64,000 bases of DNA from Maridesulfovibrio bastinii DSM 16055 (GTDB lineage Bacteria > Desulfobacterota > Desulfovibrionia > Desulfovibrionales > Desulfovibrionaceae). Position numbers and translations under genes: made by a program. Location: assembly GCF_000429985.1 (NCBI RefSeq), contig NZ_KE387015.1, forward strand, positions 47,499 through 111,498, given 5' to 3'. Of this stretch, positions 36,001-45,361 are shown piece after piece (positions within the stretch are counted from its first letter, which is position 1; each line of letters begins with the position of its first letter). Below the pieces are notes generated by a model. The model saw only the letters and a list, made by a program, of their open reading frames with translations. It had not been told where the DNA came from and did no database searches.

Positions 36001-36273
36001 CTATTTTACAGCGTCCTTGAGGAACTTTCCGGGAGAGAATTTAACTCCGCGTGAAGCAGGAATCTGAATGGTCTGACCGGTCTGAGGATTACGACCTGTG
36101 CGGGCGGAACGTTCTACAGTCTTGAATGTTCCAAAGCCTGTAAGAGTGATGGTTTCACCATTCTTAAGACCTTCTTCAATTGAATCCAACACAGCATCAA
36201 GTGCAGCACCGGCATCTTTAGCGCTCATATCAAGCTTTTCCCGGATTTTCTTAACAAGAACAGTTTTACTCAT
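36001..36273 (-). CDS. hup: HU-family DNA-binding protein
   Basis: 90 residues, exactly the HU/IHF size. The dimer helices (LVKKIREKLDMSAKDAGAALDAVLDSIEEGL) precede GETITLTGFGTFKTVERSARTGRNPQTG, the family signature, with the DNA-intercalating Pro in the beta arm (GRNPQTG) and IPASRGVKFSPGKFLK at the end. It is an architectural protein that bends DNA; it could help loop the sigma-54 promoter on the opposite side of its gene. HU and IHF subunits cannot be separated with certainty from one sequence. AAGGAG precedes the ATG. Confidence 0.95.
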   Translation of the reverse strand: MSKTVLVKKIREKLDMSAKDAGAALDAVLDSIEEGLKNGETITLTGFGTFKTVERSARTGRNPQTGQTIQIPASRGVKFSPGKFLKDAVK

Positions 36274-36422
36274 ATTTCACTCCTTGAAACATAAAATTTA
36301 ACCCTGCTCCCCCAGCAGGAATTCAGTCCGACCCCAAGTTGCAGTACATCAATTGTCAGTAAAAAGCTATACCGCACATATAACCGCAGGGGCAATCGAC
36401 TTCACAATGATTAATCTGCCTA

Positions 36423-36444
36423 TACACTTTTTTTACAGAGTGTA
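36423..36444 (+). promoter_or_regulatory. Inverted repeat, candidate upstream activator site
   Basis: TACACT (36423-36428) and AGTGTA (36439-36444) are perfect 6-bp arms around a 10-nt spacer, some 90-110 bp upstream of a sigma-54 type promoter. That is the usual position for an enhancer-binding protein site. Confidence 0.45.
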
Positions 36445-36530
36445 AAACAACTCAACACCCAAAAGTCTTAATGAGGATATTTCTAAAAGCAAATAATTAA
36501 TAATTACAACAAATTATATTTTTATTTCTT

Positions 36531-36546
36531 TTGGCATATCGTTTGC
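36531..36546 (+). promoter_or_regulatory. Sigma-54 type (-24/-12) promoter of the kinase/TauE operon
   Basis: TTGGCATATCGTTTGC has the essential GG (36533-36534) and GC (36545-36546) exactly ten bases apart, with TGGCA and TTTGC close to the consensus boxes. Transcription would start near 36558, before the kinase ribosome site. The last gene of this cluster encodes a sigma-54 activator, so autoregulation is plausible. Confidence 0.72.
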
Positions 36547-36590
36547 CTTTACTCCTGTGAGGAAACTTGAAGCCCCAGGGAGTAAAAGCG

Positions 36591-38282
36591 ATGAAAGGTC
36601 CAAAAGGAAGCGAACCTTATTACAAGGCCCTATACCGTAACATAATATTAACAATCATAATTGTGTCGATTGTTCCTTCACTGCTGGCATTCGGCATGAT
36701 GGCTTACCAGTTTAATGCTTCCTACAAAAAAAAGACTGTTGCCTATCTGCAGGAAATGGTCGCCCGCCACGGCCAGACTATCGACACTTTTCTGAATGAA
36801 CGTCTGGCAAATATCCGCTCACTTGCTTCCAGTGCAGACCGGGACCTCCTGACCGACGATTCTTATATAGCCGCGCAACTCAATATTCTCCGTGAGGGAT
36901 ACGGTAAAATTTTCGTAGACCTCGGCGTCATCGACAGTTCCGGAATCCAGACAGCCTACTCAGGACCTTTTAGGCTAGAGCGGGCGAATTACAAGGATAG
37001 AGAGTGGTTTGTCAAGGCCATGAAGAGCAAATTTTATATAAGTGACGTTTTTCTAGGTCTCAGGGAGCAGCCGCACTTTATAATTTCCGTTCGGGTCGCC
37101 ATTCACGGCAAGCCGTACATCATCCGCTCAACCATTGATTTTAAAGCCTTTAACAAGGTTGTAGCAAACATTCGGAGTGGACGTACCGGCGCGGCTTTCA
37201 TCATAAACAACGCTGGAAATCTTCAGACCAGTGATGAAGCTCTGAACAAGAACACAAAAATCAGATTGTCCGGTGCAGCTTCAGTATTTTTCAATACGGG
37301 CATCTCACATTCCGGTGTCAGCACTCTTACCAACGAAGGCTACATCTATACAATCGCCCCCCTCAAAGATTCCCAGTGGCTCCTTGTCTATATGCAGCAG
37401 GAAGGCGAAGCGTTCCGCGAGCTCTACCGTACCGACTTCATGCTCTTCACGCTCATGGCCCTTGGATGTCTGGCAATCGTAGTCATGGCTCTGCTTCTTT
37501 CGCGCAGAACCATCAAACACATCAAAAAGGCCGATCACGAAAAAGAGATCATGAACTCTCAGGTTATAGAAGCGGGAAAACTCGCTTCAGTTGGTGAACT
37601 TGCTGCGGGCATAGCACATGAAATCAATAATCCGGTCGCCATTATGATTGAAGAGGCCGGATGGATAGAAGATATCCTTGAAGATTACGATACCGATATC
37701 AAAGACCTTGATGAAATGCGTCAGGCATTATCACAGATAAAGACTCAGGGCCGCCGCTGCCGTGAAATAACCCATAAGATTCTGAGCTTTGCCAGAAAAA
37801 CTGATGACGCCCTGAAGGTTACGGACATCAATGACCTTATAACGCAGGTTATATCTGTCATTAAACAGCGCTCGCGCCTCAGCAACATTGAGATACTGAC
37901 CAGACTTTCCTCAACTCTACCCAAAGTGACTGTTTCCCCTTCGGAAACTCAGCAGGTGCTGCTTAATCTCATCAATAATGCCCTTGATGCCATGGAAAAA
38001 AATGGCGGCACACTCTCTATTACCACCGAAAAAATCAAAGAAAATCTTTCAATCGAGGTTTCCGACACCGGAGAAGGAATCCCCGAAGATATCAAAAATA
38101 AAATTTTTGATCCTTTCTTCACCACAAAGCAGGTCGGCAGGGGAACCGGGCTGGGGCTCTCCATCTGCTACGGGATCATAAAAAAATATGGTGGAGAAAT
38201 AAGGGTTTCCAGCACTCTGGGATATGGAACCACATTTCAGGTGAACATCCCTCTTACTCAGGATTCCCTGCAAAGCAGATGA
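36591..38282 (+). CDS. Sensor histidine kinase with periplasmic Cache domain
   Basis: 563 residues. TM1 ([20 protein letters not shown]) and TM2 ([21 protein letters not shown]) flank a ~240-residue Cache sensor ([33 protein letters not shown]). The HisKA domain has [12 protein letters not shown] with the phospho-His, and the ATPase domain has [17 protein letters not shown] and [12 protein letters not shown]. It lacks a HAMP domain. It likely phosphorylates one or both receivers encoded next. The ATG preceded by AGGGAG is preferred; a TTG at 36567 also has a ribosome-like GAGGAAAC but lies only about 10 nt from the predicted transcript start. Confidence 0.92.
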   Translation: MKGPKGSEPYYKALYRNIILTIIIVSIVPSLLAFGMMAYQFNASYKKKTVAYLQEMVARHGQTIDTFLNERLANIRSLASSADRDLLTDDSYIAAQLNILREGYGKIFVDLGVIDSSGIQTAYSGPFRLERANYKDREWFVKAMKSKFYISDVFLGLREQPHFIISVRVAIHGKPYIIRSTIDFKAFNKVVANIRSGRTGAAFIINNAGNLQTSDEALNKNTKIRLSGAASVFFNTGISHSGVSTLTNEGYIYTIAPLKDSQWLLVYMQQEGEAFRELYRTDFMLFTLMALGCLAIVVMALLLSRRTIKHIKKADHEKEIMNSQVIEAGKLASVGELAAGIAHEINNPVAIMIEEAGWIEDILEDYDTDIKDLDEMRQALSQIKTQGRRCREITHKILSFARKTDDALKVTDINDLITQVISVIKQRSRLSNIEILTRLSSTLPKVTVSPSETQQVLLNLINNALDAMEKNGGTLSITTEKIKENLSIEVSDTGEGIPEDIKNKIFDPFFTTKQVGRGTGLGLSICYGIIKKYGGEIRVSSTLGYGTTFQVNIPLTQDSLQSR

Positions 38283-38307
38283 AGGCATTCATAAAAGGAG
38301 GAAAGCC

Positions 38308-38748
38308 ATGACCATACTGCAAAACGCAAATGTGCTGCTGGTTGATGATGAAATACATTTCGTCGAGGCCATAGCCCGGAGACTTTCCAAAAGGGGTCTT
38401 AAAATTCATGAGGCCCATTCAGGTGTCGAAGCACTGGAGGTTCTGCGTGAAGTTCCGGAAATGGATGTGGTTGTGCTTGACGTGAAAATGCCCGGTCTGG
38501 ACGGCCTGGAAACACTCAAAGCAATCAAGTCTGAATACCCTGTGCTGGAAGTAGTCATGCTCACCGGGCATGCAACTGTTGAAAGCGCCATAGATGGAAT
38601 GAAACTCGGGGCCTTCGATTACCTGATGAAACCATGTGAAATTGAAATCCTGATGGAAAAAATCAGTCAGGCCAAGGCCCGGCATGATGACCAGATGGAA
38701 AGAATAACTCAGGCCAGACTCCGGGACATAACCCGGACGAAGGTCTGA
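38308..38748 (+). CDS. Single-domain response regulator (first of a tandem pair)
   Basis: 146 residues consisting of one receiver domain plus a short basic tail (QARLRDITRTKV). The acidic pocket is in NVLLVDDEIHFVEA, the phospho-Asp in VVVLDVKMPGLDG, the switch Thr in VVMLTGHAT and the Lys in YLMKPCE. There is no DNA-binding or enzyme domain, so it must act through protein contact or as a phosphorelay intermediate. It follows the kinase by 25 nt with AAAGGAGGAAAGCC. Confidence 0.92.
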   Translation: MTILQNANVLLVDDEIHFVEAIARRLSKRGLKIHEAHSGVEALEVLREVPEMDVVVLDVKMPGLDGLETLKAIKSEYPVLEVVMLTGHATVESAIDGMKLGAFDYLMKPCEIEILMEKISQAKARHDDQMERITQARLRDITRTKV

Positions 38749-38767
38749 CAGGCTGGGGGAAAGCACC

Positions 38768-39163
38768 ATGATCAACGTTTTATTGGTTGATGACGAGATA
38801 GCGTTTGTAGACGTTTTATGCAGAAGACTCTCGCGAAGGGATATGCGGATTCTCAGAGCACACAGTGCGGAAGAGGCCATGCCTATCCTTGAGAACGACA
38901 AAGTGGACGTAGTTGTTCTCGATGTAAAGATGCCTGTGACCGACGGACTCACCGCTTTAAAGATCATCCGGAATAATTTCCCTGAAGTGGAAGTTATCAT
39001 GCTCACCGGACATTGTGATCTTGAAGATGCCGTAGGCGGAATGGAAAACGGAGCATTCGACTACCTGCTGAAACCAGTGAGTCTTGATGAGCTGGTGCTT
39101 AAAATAATTGATGCGAATACCAGAAAACTACTTAGGCAGAAAAACAAAAATTCCGGGCAGTAA
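38768..39163 (+). CDS. Single-domain response regulator (second of a tandem pair)
   Basis: 131 residues, a receiver closely similar to the preceding one. NVLLVDDEIAFVDV holds the acidic pocket, VVVLDVKMPVTDG the phospho-Asp, VIMLTGHCD the Thr and YLLKPVS the Lys. Like its neighbour it has no output domain. The two probably arose by tandem duplication and may divide output and phosphate-sink roles. It starts 19 nt after the first with GGGGAAAGCACC upstream. Confidence 0.92.
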   Translation: MINVLLVDDEIAFVDVLCRRLSRRDMRILRAHSAEEAMPILENDKVDVVVLDVKMPVTDGLTALKIIRNNFPEVEVIMLTGHCDLEDAVGGMENGAFDYLLKPVSLDELVLKIIDANTRKLLRQKNKNSGQ

Positions 39164-39208
39164 CCCGGTAACTCTGAATCAGTTTCAGAAAACAGAGGGA
39201 GAGACAGT

Positions 39209-40477
39209 ATGACGATATTTAGAAAGGCATATAGAATGCTGGTTGCGGCATCCGTTGCCCATGCCAAATGGGACATGGAAGTTTCACACAACATTCTGTC
39301 TTCTCGGAAAAGGCTTATTATTCTCGGAATTTGTATTTTACCGATAATCCTATTTTCCGTGGCTATAGCGGCATCTGATCCGGAACTTCCGGCAATACTC
39401 GGTGGGAAAAAAGCATACAGTCCGGCTTTCTACACACCGGTTATCTTTGCGGTATCAATTCTTATCGGTCTCTGCGCCGGACTTGTAACCGGCTGTATCG
39501 GTGCCGGAGGCGGATTTATTATTACCCCGGCCCTTATGAGTGCAGGAATTAAAGGTATTCTGGCTGTAGGTACAGACCTTTTCCATATTTTTGCAAAAGC
39601 CATAATGGGAACAGTAATTCACAAAAAACTCGGAAACGTATCAGTAGGGCTGGCAATCGCCTTTCTGATCGGCTCCGGTCTAGGCGTAACCGGCGGTGGT
39701 GTCATAAACAGGGCCTTATACGAAGCCAACCCTGTTCTCTCTGATACATTCATCAGCGTTGTTTATGTAGTCCTTCTGGGATTCCTCGGCACATACGCCC
39801 TTATTGACTTTCTGCGTCTGCGTAAAAACGATGCCGGCGGTGATGCCCACGGTGGAGCTCCCGGACAGAGCGGCGGGCTTCCTGCAAAACTGCAGAGGGC
39901 TAATATTCCCCCGATGATCGGTTTTGACGAAGATCTGGTTCCCGGCGGAAAGAAAATATCCGGCCTTTTCGTAGCAATGTGCGGAGGCGTGGTAGGCTTC
40001 GCAGCTGCGATTATGGGTGTTGGCGGAGGATTCCTCACATTCCCCATGTTCGTCTACATTCTCGGCGTATCCTCATTCACAACTGTCGGTACTGATATCC
40101 TTCAGATTATCTTCACCGCCGGTTACGCTTCAATCTCACAGTATGCTATCTACGGTTTCATTTTCTATACTCTGGCAATGGGCATGCTGATCGGTTCTCT
40201 CTTCGGCATTCAGGTCGGAGCACTGACCACCAAGGTTGTTAAAGGAATCTATATTCGCGGCTTTTATGCCACTGCAATTCTGGCTGGATTTGTAAACCGT
40301 ATCTTCGCTCTCCCCGGAAAGCTTATGGAGATGGAAATACTCAACATTGATCCGGGTCTTGCCGGAATACTGACCCAGATAGGCAACTGGCTCTTCTTTA
40401 TAGTCATCGGAATATTCGCAGTCTGGGTTATCGCCAAGTTTACCAGCAATATCAAAACCTTCAGATCGGAGGCCTAA
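39209..40477 (+). CDS. TauE/SafE-family permease
   Basis: 422 residues and about eight to nine helices. Two TauE/SafE half-repeats are visible: GLVTGCIGAGGGFIITPALMSAGI and GFAAAIMGVGGGFLTFPMFVYILGVSSFTTVGTD. A cytoplasmic loop of roughly 50 residues rich in Gly and Pro lies between them. The family exports or takes up sulfite, sulfoacetate or related anions. The extra soluble N-terminus (about 35 residues) is longer than usual. In a sulfate reducer a sulfur-oxyanion substrate is attractive but unproven. The next gene starts 2 nt after its stop, suggesting a stoichiometric partner. Confidence 0.9.
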   Translation: MTIFRKAYRMLVAASVAHAKWDMEVSHNILSSRKRLIILGICILPIILFSVAIAASDPELPAILGGKKAYSPAFYTPVIFAVSILIGLCAGLVTGCIGAGGGFIITPALMSAGIKGILAVGTDLFHIFAKAIMGTVIHKKLGNVSVGLAIAFLIGSGLGVTGGGVINRALYEANPVLSDTFISVVYVVLLGFLGTYALIDFLRLRKNDAGGDAHGGAPGQSGGLPAKLQRANIPPMIGFDEDLVPGGKKISGLFVAMCGGVVGFAAAIMGVGGGFLTFPMFVYILGVSSFTTVGTDILQIIFTAGYASISQYAIYGFIFYTLAMGMLIGSLFGIQVGALTTKVVKGIYIRGFYATAILAGFVNRIFALPGKLMEMEILNIDPGLAGILTQIGNWLFFIVIGIFAVWVIAKFTSNIKTFRSEA

Positions 40478-40479
40478 CC

Positions 40480-41184
40480 ATGATAGTAAGAGACAAAAAG
40501 CATTTTGTGATCGGTTTATTCATGATCATTGTATTTGCTGCGGTGCTGTTCTGCATGTTCATGCCGATATACAGAGGACACAACGCCCTGGAGTATTCTG
40601 ACAAGCTGTTCAACTCCATGGCTAAAGGTTCAACCTATTACATCAAAGGACTGGAAGAAAAGAGCCTCAAATATAAGGATGTGACCCTGACCATGAAATT
40701 AAAGGTCACTGACCCTGACAAAGCAGCGCTTATGACCAAAGTTTTATCGGGATATGGTCAGATATCACCAATTGAAGGCGGGCTGACGTTTACAGCCAAT
40801 ATAGGTGACATTCTCTTTGCGGCTCTGGAAGATTCCGATGCCATGTTCTTCAACAAGGATAAGCAGGTTGAACAGAAATATGGCATACCCGGTAAGACCG
40901 TAATGTACGGCTGGTGGCTTTCTGCCCGAGCTATGGAAAATTCGCTCAAGGCTCAGAAGAAGTTCAAGATTGCCGCCCAATTTGCTGAAGTTAATAAAAA
41001 AGCTATTGAAGTAGGATATAACTTTTTCGGAATTGATTCGGAAAAGGCTAACGAAGAAGTAGAATTACTGGCTTTTTCACTGGTATTCTATGTCATTTAT
41101 ACCCTCTGGTGGGGTATGGCCATCCTCAGTATGTTTCAGGCTTTCGGTCTTAAAATGACCAGAGGCTCAAAGAGCGAAGCCTGA
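40480..41184 (+). CDS. Two-helix membrane protein of unknown function, partner of TauE/SafE permease
   Basis: 234 residues. One helix near the N-terminus (FVIGLFMIIVFAAVLFCMFM) and one near the C-terminus (LLAFSLVFYVIYTLWWGMAIL) enclose a ~165-residue loop that should be periplasmic. The loop is rich in charged residues (KGSTYYIKGLEEKSLKYKDVTLTMKL) and has no signal for lipids or haem. I do not recognise a domain. Its ribosome site (GGAGGCCTAACC) overlaps the permease stop, so the two are translationally coupled. Confidence 0.7.
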   Translation: MIVRDKKHFVIGLFMIIVFAAVLFCMFMPIYRGHNALEYSDKLFNSMAKGSTYYIKGLEEKSLKYKDVTLTMKLKVTDPDKAALMTKVLSGYGQISPIEGGLTFTANIGDILFAALEDSDAMFFNKDKQVEQKYGIPGKTVMYGWWLSARAMENSLKAQKKFKIAAQFAEVNKKAIEVGYNFFGIDSEKANEEVELLAFSLVFYVIYTLWWGMAILSMFQAFGLKMTRGSKSEA

Positions 41185-41239
41185 TTAACTAAGCTAAAAC
41201 AATTTAGAAGAATTACACCTTATCACCCCTCACTACAGT

Positions 41240-41262
41240 CCTGCGGAGCAATGCTCCGCAGG
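41240..41262 (+). other. Intercistronic hairpin before the PEP-synthase-like gene
   Basis: CCTGCGGAGC-AAT-GCTCCGCAGG, a perfect 10-bp stem with no T tract. It probably protects or processes the mRNA rather than ending it. Confidence 0.55.
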
Positions 41263-41281
41263 GCTTCATAAAGGAAAACAT

Positions 41282-43867
41282 ATGTCCGGCGGCCTGATAG
41301 CAAAAATCTTATCCTTTCTGCCCGGGATTGAAAAATCCACCGGCTCCCGTGAGGACCTCGACAAATTGCAGGCAGAATTCAAACTGCGTTATCAGGCTTT
41401 CAAAATACTGCTTTCAGCTAACAACAAAGCCCTTGAGGTTATGGCTGAGCTTGACGAAAGCCAGAACGGGAAAAGAGCGGTCAGCAACGATTTTCTAAAA
41501 ACCAGATGCACGCAAGCTTCCGTCAGTGTTCTACAGATGGTCAGGCAACTGGATATTCTAGCCCCCGGTAAATATCCTGAACTGGAAATCAGATTCAGAG
41601 AAATAGAATCCAGACTGCGTGAGATACTGGATGAAGGCAGGCATGAACAGGAAGCCCCTCTAGTGCTTGATCTTAGAGACGTAAGATCTTCCAATCCGCT
41701 GGCAACAGGAGGCAAAGCCGCCAACCTCTCCAAACTGATAAGAGGTCTTGATGTTAAAATTCCATCAGGCTTCACAGCGACATCCTCTGCTTTTGATCTG
41801 ATACTGAGATACAACGGAATCACGTCCCGGATAGAAAGTCTTTTGCAATACCTGCACGAAAATATTGCAGACAGGATGAATGAGGTTCAGCCGGAAATAG
41901 AATCTTTAATACTTAATTCCGAAATTCCACCGGAGCTGGAAACTGCCATAAGCGAAAAGATAAAGATTATGGCGGATTCAAACCCTGATATAAAATTTGC
42001 CGTGCGCAGCAGTGCCGTGGGTGAAGACTCCATGCAGGCTTCCTTTGCAGGCCAGTTTAGATCGCTGCTTGATATTTCTCCTGACAGTATTCTGGAGGCA
42101 TACCGTAAAGTTCTGGCTGGTAAGTATTCCGCAAGGGCTCTTCAATATGCTCTGAGCAGAGGAATACCGGACGATGAAAACGGCATGTGCGTCTGCTTTC
42201 TGGAAATGGTTGATTCTGTTTCCGGCGGAGTTGTCTACACCAGAGATCCGGCTGATCATGAAAACAATAATATTGTGATCGATTCAGTCTTCGGGCTGGC
42301 TAAAAATGTTGTTGACGGCACTGAAAAAAATGACCGCTTCATCATCTCACGCGGAAGTTGCGAAATTTTAAAAGAAGAGACTGCTGATCCGCATAACGGG
42401 GCGAGCATCAATGCTGATCAGGCAAAAAGGATCGCCTCAACCGCTTTGAATATTGAAAATTTTTTTGACTATCCTCAGGATATAGAATGGACCTTCAATC
42501 ATCAGGATCAACTGATTATTCTGCAATCCAGACCGCTTAGACACGCTGTACGCAGAAACAGAAATACGGAAATTAAAATTGATACGGAACCTGTGATTAC
42601 AGGAGGAGTAACCGCAAGTCCCGGAGCAGCAGGCGGCCCTGTTCATATCCTCAGAAGTAAAGCGACAACGCTCAATATACCGGAAGGCTGTATCCTCGTA
42701 GTTACAAGAGCTTTTCCAAGATACGCCCCGCTGCTCAGGCGGGTCTCCGGGCTGATATCGGAAAAAGGCGGCATAACGGGGCATCTTGCTAATGTTGCCA
42801 GAGAGTACGGAATCCCTGCAATCATGGGCATGGAAAATGCTACCGGCTTTCTGGCAGCAGGAGACATTGTGACCATGGATGCCGAAAGCAGAGCCGTATA
42901 TCCGGGAATTGAAGAAAAATTACTCGAAAACACAAAAAACAATGTTCTGCGGCAACAGCATTCTCCTTTAAGTGACAAGTTTAAAAAAGCTTCAAAGCTG
43001 ATCACCCCGCTCAACCTGACCGACCCTGAAAGCAGGGAGTTTTCAGCAGCAGGATGCCGGACACTGCACGACCTGACCAGATATATACATGAAGTTTCCG
43101 TGCGGCACATGTTCAGTTCCGGTTCATCTGAACAATCAGCCTTGAGGGCAGCTAAACAGATTGTTGCAGACCGCCCGCTTAAGTGGTGGGTAGTTAATCT
43201 TGATGACGGATTCGCATCAGAAATAAAAGGCAAGTATGTAGGTCTGGCCCAGATACGCTGCGAGCCCATGACCGCTCTATGGGATGGAATGATGGCTGTG
43301 CCTTGGGCTGGTCCGCCCCCGGTAAATGCCAGAGGGTTCATGTCTATTTTAGTTGAAGCCTCGGCCAATCCCCATCTTGACCCGGCAGTGGTTTCACCGC
43401 ACAGCTTTAAAAATTATTTCATGATTTCAAAAAATTTCTGTCTGCTGCACACCAGATTCGGCTTTCACTTCTCTGTTGCCGAAGCCCTTGTAGGCGACAA
43501 TCCCGCTGAGAACTACATCAGTTTCAAGTTTCGGGGCGGCGCGGCTGATTATGAACGCAAAAGACGCAGAGTTGAATTCATCAAATCCGTGCTCTCATAT
43601 TATGGATTCAGAACAAGACTGAGAGGCGAAAACTGCTTTTCCCGACTTACCGGGCAGGAAAAGGCATACATGCTCAGAGCACTGCGGGCACTGGGGTATA
43701 TCATAATTCATACCCGCCAGATGGACATGGTCATGTGCGACCAGGAATGTGTTTCAAACTACCGGGAACAATTCATAAGGGATATTGACGAAATAGTTTC
43801 CAGAGGTCAGGATGAACCCGGATTCGGTAGCTTTTTCCTTGAAGGAAAAGGTGAATCAGGTGATTAA
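41282..43867 (+). CDS. PEP-synthase-like protein with unusual C-terminal domain
   Basis: 861 residues. After a ~120-residue helical N-terminus comes an ATP-grasp pyruvate/PEP-binding domain (about 130-440: NPLATGGKAANLSKL, FAVRSSAVGEDSMQASFAGQF, DIEWTFNHQDQLIILQSRP). A swivelling phospho-His domain follows (GGITGHLANVAREYGIPAIMG, with the His in the TGH position of the TxH motif). The TIM barrel that binds PEP or pyruvate in PEP synthase and PPDK is absent. In its place is a ~280-residue region (YIHEVSVRHMFSS to MVMCDQECVSNYRE) I do not recognise. It may phosphorylate a different acceptor, or act as a regulatory phosphotransfer protein. It is translationally coupled to the second kinase. Confidence 0.72.
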   Translation: MSGGLIAKILSFLPGIEKSTGSREDLDKLQAEFKLRYQAFKILLSANNKALEVMAELDESQNGKRAVSNDFLKTRCTQASVSVLQMVRQLDILAPGKYPELEIRFREIESRLREILDEGRHEQEAPLVLDLRDVRSSNPLATGGKAANLSKLIRGLDVKIPSGFTATSSAFDLILRYNGITSRIESLLQYLHENIADRMNEVQPEIESLILNSEIPPELETAISEKIKIMADSNPDIKFAVRSSAVGEDSMQASFAGQFRSLLDISPDSILEAYRKVLAGKYSARALQYALSRGIPDDENGMCVCFLEMVDSVSGGVVYTRDPADHENNNIVIDSVFGLAKNVVDGTEKNDRFIISRGSCEILKEETADPHNGASINADQAKRIASTALNIENFFDYPQDIEWTFNHQDQLIILQSRPLRHAVRRNRNTEIKIDTEPVITGGVTASPGAAGGPVHILRSKATTLNIPEGCILVVTRAFPRYAPLLRRVSGLISEKGGITGHLANVAREYGIPAIMGMENATGFLAAGDIVTMDAESRAVYPGIEEKLLENTKNNVLRQQHSPLSDKFKKASKLITPLNLTDPESREFSAAGCRTLHDLTRYIHEVSVRHMFSSGSSEQSALRAAKQIVADRPLKWWVVNLDDGFASEIKGKYVGLAQIRCEPMTALWDGMMAVPWAGPPPVNARGFMSILVEASANPHLDPAVVSPHSFKNYFMISKNFCLLHTRFGFHFSVAEALVGDNPAENYISFKFRGGAADYERKRRRVEFIKSVLSYYGFRTRLRGENCFSRLTGQEKAYMLRALRALGYIIIHTRQMDMVMCDQECVSNYREQFIRDIDEIVSRGQDEPGFGSFFLEGKGESGD

Positions 43868-45350
43868 ACGCATTCCCAAAACCATTCTCCGGAAACTTAC
43901 CATGTTTGGTCTTAGATTTCGTATATATGCAACCCTTGGGGCCATGATTGCCGCAACAGCTCTGCTTGGAGGCGTTTCGGCATGGTACACCTACACCCTG
44001 AACAAAGACTTCAGAACTATGGTTCAAGGTGAAGTAACTTCTTTGCAGGCCGCTGTGGAGCTTGAAAATTCCCTGACCGGTCAAAAAGGATTCGTCAGCT
44101 ACTATTTCATGGATGGCAGCGAAGACTGGCTGGAATCACTAAGCAGACGCGAAAAAGAATTCATGGACTGGCTGATACGGGTGACTCCTCTGAATATAGG
44201 CGAAAACGCCGTACTTCTGGAAAAAATACGCAACTCTTATTTTCACTACTCATCATTACGCAATCAGGTGATTGCCTTATACAAAAGCGGACTGAGACAA
44301 AAAGGCCGGGATCTGCACGAACAGGCGCGCGAGGAATATAAGAAAGTTTATATGCTCTGCGAACAGTTCAAGCTCAACATGCAAAAGCGCATCCGCAATT
44401 CAATGGAAAACAATGAAAAACGCACTACCCAGCTGAACGCGGTAGTTTTTTCATCTCTCGGGGCAGGACTCATCTTCGGACTTTCACTGGCCTTGATGCT
44501 GGTCCGCAGGGTTTTCGATCCTCTGCGAAGGCTTGCCGAAGGAGAAACCATAAATGAGTCTTCCGGCGGATTGATGGATGAAGTAAGAACTCTCAGCAGC
44601 AGGGTTCACAGTCTTGTAAGTGCTGTAGCTGAACAGGAAGATGAACTTGAACAGAGCCGGGAAAGTCTTGCTCAGGCCCAGAAGCTGGCGACTGTCGGCA
44701 AACTCGCAGCCGGTATGGCCCACAGCGTTCGAAATCCTCTTACCGCTGTAAAAATGCGTTTATACACACTGGGGAAAACCCTTGAACTCGATGAATCGCA
44801 AAAAGATGATCTGGATGTTATATCCGAAGAGATAAGGCATATAGACAGTCTGCTCAATAATTTCCTCGAATTCTCCCGCCCTCCGCGGATCAAACCTGAG
44901 CGCAACAGCGTCTCAAACGTCATAGACAACAGCATTGCCCTTATGAGTCAGCGGCTTAACGCCTATGGAATAGAAGTTGTGCTCAACCGCAGGGAACCGC
45001 TTAAACCCAACCTTGTTGACGGTGAAAGATTAAAAGAAATGCTGGTGAATATTGTGGTGAACTGCTGCGAGGCCATGCCGGAAGGTGGCCGGCTGACCGT
45101 AACGGAAGAAGAAAAAATTTTACCGCAGGGTGGCGAAGTGCAGATTATCAAACTGGAAGACAACGGTGCCGGAGTTCCTGAGGACAAAGCCCCGCATATT
45201 TTTGAACCGTTCTTCTCCACCAAAAAGGAAGGTTCCGGACTGGGACTTTCAATTTCAAAACGCATAATCGAAGAACACGGGGGCAGTATCAGGCTGGGCA
45301 AATCAACAGAAGGCGGGGCTGCTTTCATAATCACCCTGCCCTTCAAATAA
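43851..45350 (+). CDS. Sensor histidine kinase, four-helix-bundle type, with atypical H-box
   Basis: About 499 residues. TM1 (IYATLGAMIAATALLGGVSAW) and TM2 (VVFSSLGAGLIFGLSLALMLV) bracket a ~170-residue helical sensor, then a HAMP-like linker (RRVFDPLRRLAEGE) and a coiled coil. The H-box reads AAGMAHSVRNPLTAV: the acidic residue normally after the phospho-His is Ser. The ATPase domain is intact (VNCCEAMPEGG, DNGAGVPED, GSGLGLSISKRI). The GTG start overlaps the previous gene by 17 nt with GAAGGAAAAG upstream; an ATG at 43812 and a GTG at 43860 are alternatives. Its natural partner is the sigma-54 activator 11 nt downstream. Confidence 0.9.
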   Translation: MNQVIKRIPKTILRKLTMFGLRFRIYATLGAMIAATALLGGVSAWYTYTLNKDFRTMVQGEVTSLQAAVELENSLTGQKGFVSYYFMDGSEDWLESLSRREKEFMDWLIRVTPLNIGENAVLLEKIRNSYFHYSSLRNQVIALYKSGLRQKGRDLHEQAREEYKKVYMLCEQFKLNMQKRIRNSMENNEKRTTQLNAVVFSSLGAGLIFGLSLALMLVRRVFDPLRRLAEGETINESSGGLMDEVRTLSSRVHSLVSAVAEQEDELEQSRESLAQAQKLATVGKLAAGMAHSVRNPLTAVKMRLYTLGKTLELDESQKDDLDVISEEIRHIDSLLNNFLEFSRPPRIKPERNSVSNVIDNSIALMSQRLNAYGIEVVLNRREPLKPNLVDGERLKEMLVNIVVNCCEAMPEGGRLTVTEEEKILPQGGEVQIIKLEDNGAGVPEDKAPHIFEPFFSTKKEGSGLGLSISKRIIEEHGGSIRLGKSTEGGAAFIITLPFK

Positions 45351-45361
45351 GCGGAGTCGAT

